Positions 60,963-64,000 of a DNA stretch of 64,000 nt are shown here, in pieces (position 1 is the first letter of the stretch; every line of letters starts with the position of its first letter). Under the pieces are notes generated by a model, which saw only the letters and a program-made list of their open reading frames with translations, had not been told where the DNA came from and made no database searches. Position numbers and translations under genes: made by a program. The stretch is from Microcosmobacter mediterraneus (GTDB lineage: Bacteria; Bacteroidota; Bacteroidia; Flavobacteriales; Flavobacteriaceae), in contig NZ_JAVRIA010000001.1 in assembly GCF_031846265.1 (NCBI RefSeq), positions 372,001 to 436,000 on the forward strand. Direction: 5' to 3'.

Positions 60963-63900
60963 TTAGATTTTAGTTACAGGACTTTTTATTGATAGTTCTT
61001 TACACCAATCATAACGTTTATTAACTTGCTTTTGAATTTCTTTTATACGCGACGCTAACACCTTCTTGTCTTGAAATAGTTTAGAAAACCGCTTCTCCAT
61101 ATTTAAATAGCTTTCTATATGAATTGTAGGTGTTCCAGAATCTAATTGAAATGGATGTTCTTTTCGAGGATCATTACTATACAAGATCCATTGCCCAGAA
61201 TCTACTGCAGCTTTATGATATTGACTTGGATTTTTCATGTTTATACCATGAGATGAACTGTGTGTATAAGCAATTATTATAGATGGACCATTAAAGCTTT
61301 CTGCTTCATTAAAGGCTTTTAGCGTTTGTTCTTGATTTGCACCTATCGCTACTGAAGCGACATACACCTTGTCATAAGTCATCGCTAATCTGCCCAAATC
61401 TTTTTTCTGTTTTTGTTTTCCAGAAAAAGCAAATTTTCCTGATGCACCAAAAGGTGTGGCTTTAGATGCTTGACCTCCTGTGTTATCATATACTTCATTA
61501 TCTAATATTAAAATATTTACATTTTCACCTGAAGCGATTACATGATCTAAGCCTCCATAACCTATATCATAAGCCCAACCGTCTCCACCAATTATCCAGA
61601 TACTTTTTTCAACTAAACAGTCAGCAATATTGAGTAATTGTACTGCTTCTTGAGATGCTATAGTAGTAAGCTGCTTCTTTAAAAGTGCAACTCGATTTTT
61701 TTGTTTACTAATCTCTTCTTCAGAATTTTGAGTGGCATTAAGGATGTCATGAACTAAGTCAAGCTTTATCTCTGGCACTAACTTTTTCAACAATACTTTG
61801 GCTTGCTGCTCTTGTTGATTTATCGACAGTCTATAACCTAATCCAAATTCAGCGTTATCTTCAAACAGCGAGTTAGACCAAGCTGGTCCTTCTCCGTTTT
61901 TATTTTTTGACCAAGGTGTTGTGGGTAAAGCGCCTCCAAAAATAGAACTTGCTCCAGTTGCATTTGCAACCATCAATCTATCTCCAAACAATTGAGAGAC
62001 AAGTTTTAAGTAAGGCGCTTCTCCACAACCTTCAACACCAATTGAATATTTAAATAAAGGCTCTTGCAACTGTTGTTGACTTACCTTTTGGATATTTATT
62101 TTTTCGCGATCAAATTCAGGTATATTCTTAAAGTGATTCCAATTTTCGCTTTCCGAGGTATAGACTTCTGAAATTGGTTTCATGGTTAATGCTTTTGCTG
62201 GACAAGCATCAACACAATTGTTACAACCATTGCATTGATCAGGATTATTTTGAATGGTAAAATTCATTAAGTCAAATTCTTCTGAAAAGATGTGTTTAAA
62301 TTTAGAAGATGAGCCTTCCAAATTTGAATCATCATATACTTTTATACGAAGCGAACCTTGTGGGCAAGCCATACTACAAGCACCACATTGTGTACATAAA
62401 TCAGTATTCCAAATAGGCAGTTCCTCTGCTTGAGATATTGAATTATATTGAGATGTATTTGTTGGGTATGTGCCATCTACTGGAAGCATGCTTACTGGAA
62501 TATCATTTCCGTTATTTGCTAATAATTGCCCTAATAATGTTTTAGAAAATTCTGAATCAGGTTCTGAGCCAATGTATTCTGTTTTGTAGTTAGAAGTATC
62601 TACTTTATAGATATATTCTTTTAAATCTATAATGTCATCAGAAGCCAAGGCATCATTTTTTAATGCTAAAAAACAGGCATAAGCCTCAGAGATTTCTTTA
62701 CTATTAATTTTCAAATCACTTTGTAATTCTTGGAAGTTCACCACATAGACATTTAATTCTTTTTTACGAATTTGGTCTCGTGTGTTAATCGATTGTGCTT
62801 GCCAAAATGCTTTAGAAGTAAGCGAGGAGTTAACCAAAAGAGTTCCTTTAGATTTTATGTTTTTTATTACGTTGTACTTTTTAATGAAGTTGGCATTTTC
62901 ACAAGCAATAAAATCAGCTTTTTCTATTAAATAAGGCGCTTTTATTTCTTTTCTAGAAAGGCGTAAATGGACTACATTTCTAGAGTTTGATTTTTTATAA
63001 TCACAGTCAATATATCCTTGAACAAAACTATTTAAGTTGTTTGCGATTATTGTCATAGTATTGTTAAGCCCTTGAGTATTCTCCCTGCATTTTTTTTGAT
63101 AAAAGACAGCTTGATATAGTTCAGAGTTCAGTTCAACTTTTTTAGAAATATCTAAACTCAAATTTGTGATATCATCATTAATACCAACAGTAAAATTGTT
63201 CTTTGGATGCTCTAATTTTAAGTTTTCAAAAATTGCATTTACCATTGAAGGTGTAAACTCTTTTGATGAAAGTCCGTAACGACCTCCAACAATTCTTGGA
63301 AATGTTTCTAATGTGTTGGTTTGAAAACTTTCAGATAGCGATTGAACAATATCTAGATATAATGGTTCACCTGTAGAACCTGGTTCTTTAGTTCTGTCTA
63401 AAACTGCAATACATTTAACCGTTTTTGGAAGTGCTTTAATAAGATGATCTGTGCTAAAAGGTCTAAACAGACGTACTTTTATTAAACCATACCTGTTTCC
63501 GTTTTTATTTAATTGATTTATTGTTGTTTCGATAGTTTCTGTAGAAGAAGCCATCGAAATGATAATATGTTCTGCTTCAGGATGACCAACATAATCAAAA
63601 AGATTATAGGCTCTTCCTGTAAGTTTTGCAAACTCATCCATTTTGTTTTGAACAATATCTGGACATGCATTATAGAATGAATTTTGAGCTTCACGACTTT
63701 GAAAAAAGACATCAGCTCCTTGTGATGTACCTCTTAATACAGGATTATTAGGATTTAAAGATCTATTTCTATGTTCTGCAATTAGCTTTGATTCTATGAT
63801 TTTGGTAATGATATTATCAGAAATAGTCTCAATGGTATTTAATTCATGAGAAGTTCTAAAACCATCGAAAAAATGCACAAAAGGGACCCTAGATTTTAAG

Positions 63901-64000
63901 GTTGCAGCCTGAGCAATCAAAGCAAAATCTTGAGCTTCTTGAGCAGATGCACTTCCTAGAAAGGCGTATCCTGATTGACGTACAGCCATAATATCACTAT
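60963..64000 (-). CDS. nifJ: Pyruvate:ferredoxin (flavodoxin) oxidoreductase, 5' end outside window
   Basis: At least 1011 residues are in the window. The frame continues to the right edge (SDI before MAVRQSG), and about 160 N-terminal residues are missing compared with the family length of about 1170. Conserved: RVPFVHFFDGFRTSHE, two intact CxxCxxCxxxCP motifs (CTQCGACSMACP, CNGCNNCVDACP) and the thiamine site GDGWAYDIGYGG with NEVYDNTGGQ. Three of four proximal-cluster cysteines appear replaced: SGACxGCGE is IGVEGCGE, ANATGCSS is ANATGASS, and THC-type HCxxHG is HSSSHG. The enzyme decarboxylates pyruvate with CoA and passes electrons to ferredoxin; here the route to the inner cluster is questionable. 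Confidence 0.9.
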   Translation of the reverse strand, partial: SDIMAVRQSGYAFLGSASAQEAQDFALIAQAATLKSRVPFVHFFDGFRTSHELNTIETISDNIITKIIESKLIAEHRNRSLNPNNPVLRGTSQGADVFFQSREAQNSFYNACPDIVQNKMDEFAKLTGRAYNLFDYVGHPEAEHIIISMASSTETIETTINQLNKNGNRYGLIKVRLFRPFSTDHLIKALPKTVKCIAVLDRTKEPGSTGEPLYLDIVQSLSESFQTNTLETFPRIVGGRYGLSSKEFTPSMVNAIFENLKLEHPKNNFTVGINDDITNLSLDISKKVELNSELYQAVFYQKKCRENTQGLNNTMTIIANNLNSFVQGYIDCDYKKSNSRNVVHLRLSRKEIKAPYLIEKADFIACENANFIKKYNVIKNIKSKGTLLVNSSLTSKAFWQAQSINTRDQIRKKELNVYVVNFQELQSDLKINSKEISEAYACFLALKNDALASDDIIDLKEYIYKVDTSNYKTEYIGSEPDSEFSKTLLGQLLANNGNDIPVSMLPVDGTYPTNTSQYNSISQAEELPIWNTDLCTQCGACSMACPQGSLRIKVYDDSNLEGSSSKFKHIFSEEFDLMNFTIQNNPDQCNGCNNCVDACPAKALTMKPISEVYTSESENWNHFKNIPEFDREKINIQKVSQQQLQEPLFKYSIGVEGCGEAPYLKLVSQLFGDRLMVANATGASSIFGGALPTTPWSKNKNGEGPAWSNSLFEDNAEFGLGYRLSINQQEQQAKVLLKKLVPEIKLDLVHDILNATQNSEEEISKQKNRVALLKKQLTTIASQEAVQLLNIADCLVEKSIWIIGGDGWAYDIGYGGLDHVIASGENVNILILDNEVYDNTGGQASKATPFGASGKFAFSGKQKQKKDLGRLAMTYDKVYVASVAIGANQEQTLKAFNEAESFNGPSIIIAYTHSSSHGINMKNPSQYHKAAVDSGQWILYSNDPRKEHPFQLDSGTPTIHIESYLNMEKRFSKLFQDKKVLASRIKEIQKQVNKRYDWCKELSIKSPVTKI

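Noticed and set aside
1..64000. tRNA, rRNA, CRISPR arrays, insertion sequences, prophage or attachment sites
   Set aside because: Reading both strands I saw no cloverleaf-like tRNA block, no repeat-spacer array, no transposase or integrase and no long inverted repeats.

Overview
The window is about 64 kb of AT-rich DNA from a member of the Bacteroidota, almost certainly a marine-type Flavobacteriaceae. The evidence is the low GC content, a PorV/PorQ-type protein, a TonB-dependent receptor with a carboxypeptidase-like regulatory domain, DUF4834 and DUF4105/Lnb proteins, a serine-palmitoyltransferase-like enzyme, near absence of Shine-Dalgarno signals, frequent TTG starts, and TAnnTTTG-type -7 promoter elements. 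No rRNA, tRNA, CRISPR array, insertion sequence or phage gene was seen, and no gene-free stretch exceeds about 190 bp.

Region 1 (1-25.6 kb, all + strand) is a long surface-polysaccharide locus that begins before the window. It holds three methyltransferases, an intact AsnB-type amidotransferase followed by a truncated synthetase-only relative, nine glycosyltransferases (two GT2-like, seven GT4-like) and a hexapeptide acyltransferase. It also holds two tandem MBOAT/SGNH pairs for O-acylation, a sulfotransferase-like protein, a transglutaminase-like protein, a Wzy/WaaL-type membrane protein, and at the 3' end a WcaJ/WbaP-type initiating sugar-phosphate transferase. Together they look like the machinery that starts, extends, decorates (acetyl, methyl, amide, perhaps sulfate) and polymerises a cell-surface glycan. 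No flippase or nucleotide-sugar synthesis gene lies in this block, but a Wzx-like flippase with a YfhO protein and another glycosyltransferase is found at 48.0-53.2 kb.

Region 2 (25.6-47.6 kb) is mostly conserved chromosomal genes. It runs through DUF4105/Lnb and PorV/PorQ-like envelope proteins (-), pssA and a TerC protein (+), and the kdsD-tatC-AhpD-like-lptB group (-). Next come recQ, a DinB protein, a cyclophilin-FKBP fusion, a TPR lipoprotein, a beta-lactamase-fold hydrolase, YbaB, an S9 peptidase, a cysteine-synthase-family enzyme, the serine-palmitoyltransferase-like enzyme, and a GNAT-like protein with an outer-membrane protein. Several rho-independent terminators and -7 elements punctuate this region.

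Region 3 (47.6-64 kb) contains DUF4834, YfhO, a glycosyltransferase and the flippase. These are followed by a secreted protein with three 16-residue repeats and a long Arg/Ser/Thr-rich tail, a TonB-dependent receptor, lysoplasmalogenase, an ECF sigma factor with a membrane partner, a PlsC-like acyltransferase, a Nudix hydrolase, a cyclophilin lipoprotein and most of a NifJ pyruvate:ferredoxin oxidoreductase that runs off the right edge.

The most unusual observations are a NifJ homologue that appears to lack three of the four cysteines of the proximal Fe-S cluster, a RecQ without its zinc-site cysteines, the duplicated O-acylation cassette, the AsnB pair, the transglutaminase-like protein inside a glycan locus, and the repeat/Arg-rich secreted protein.
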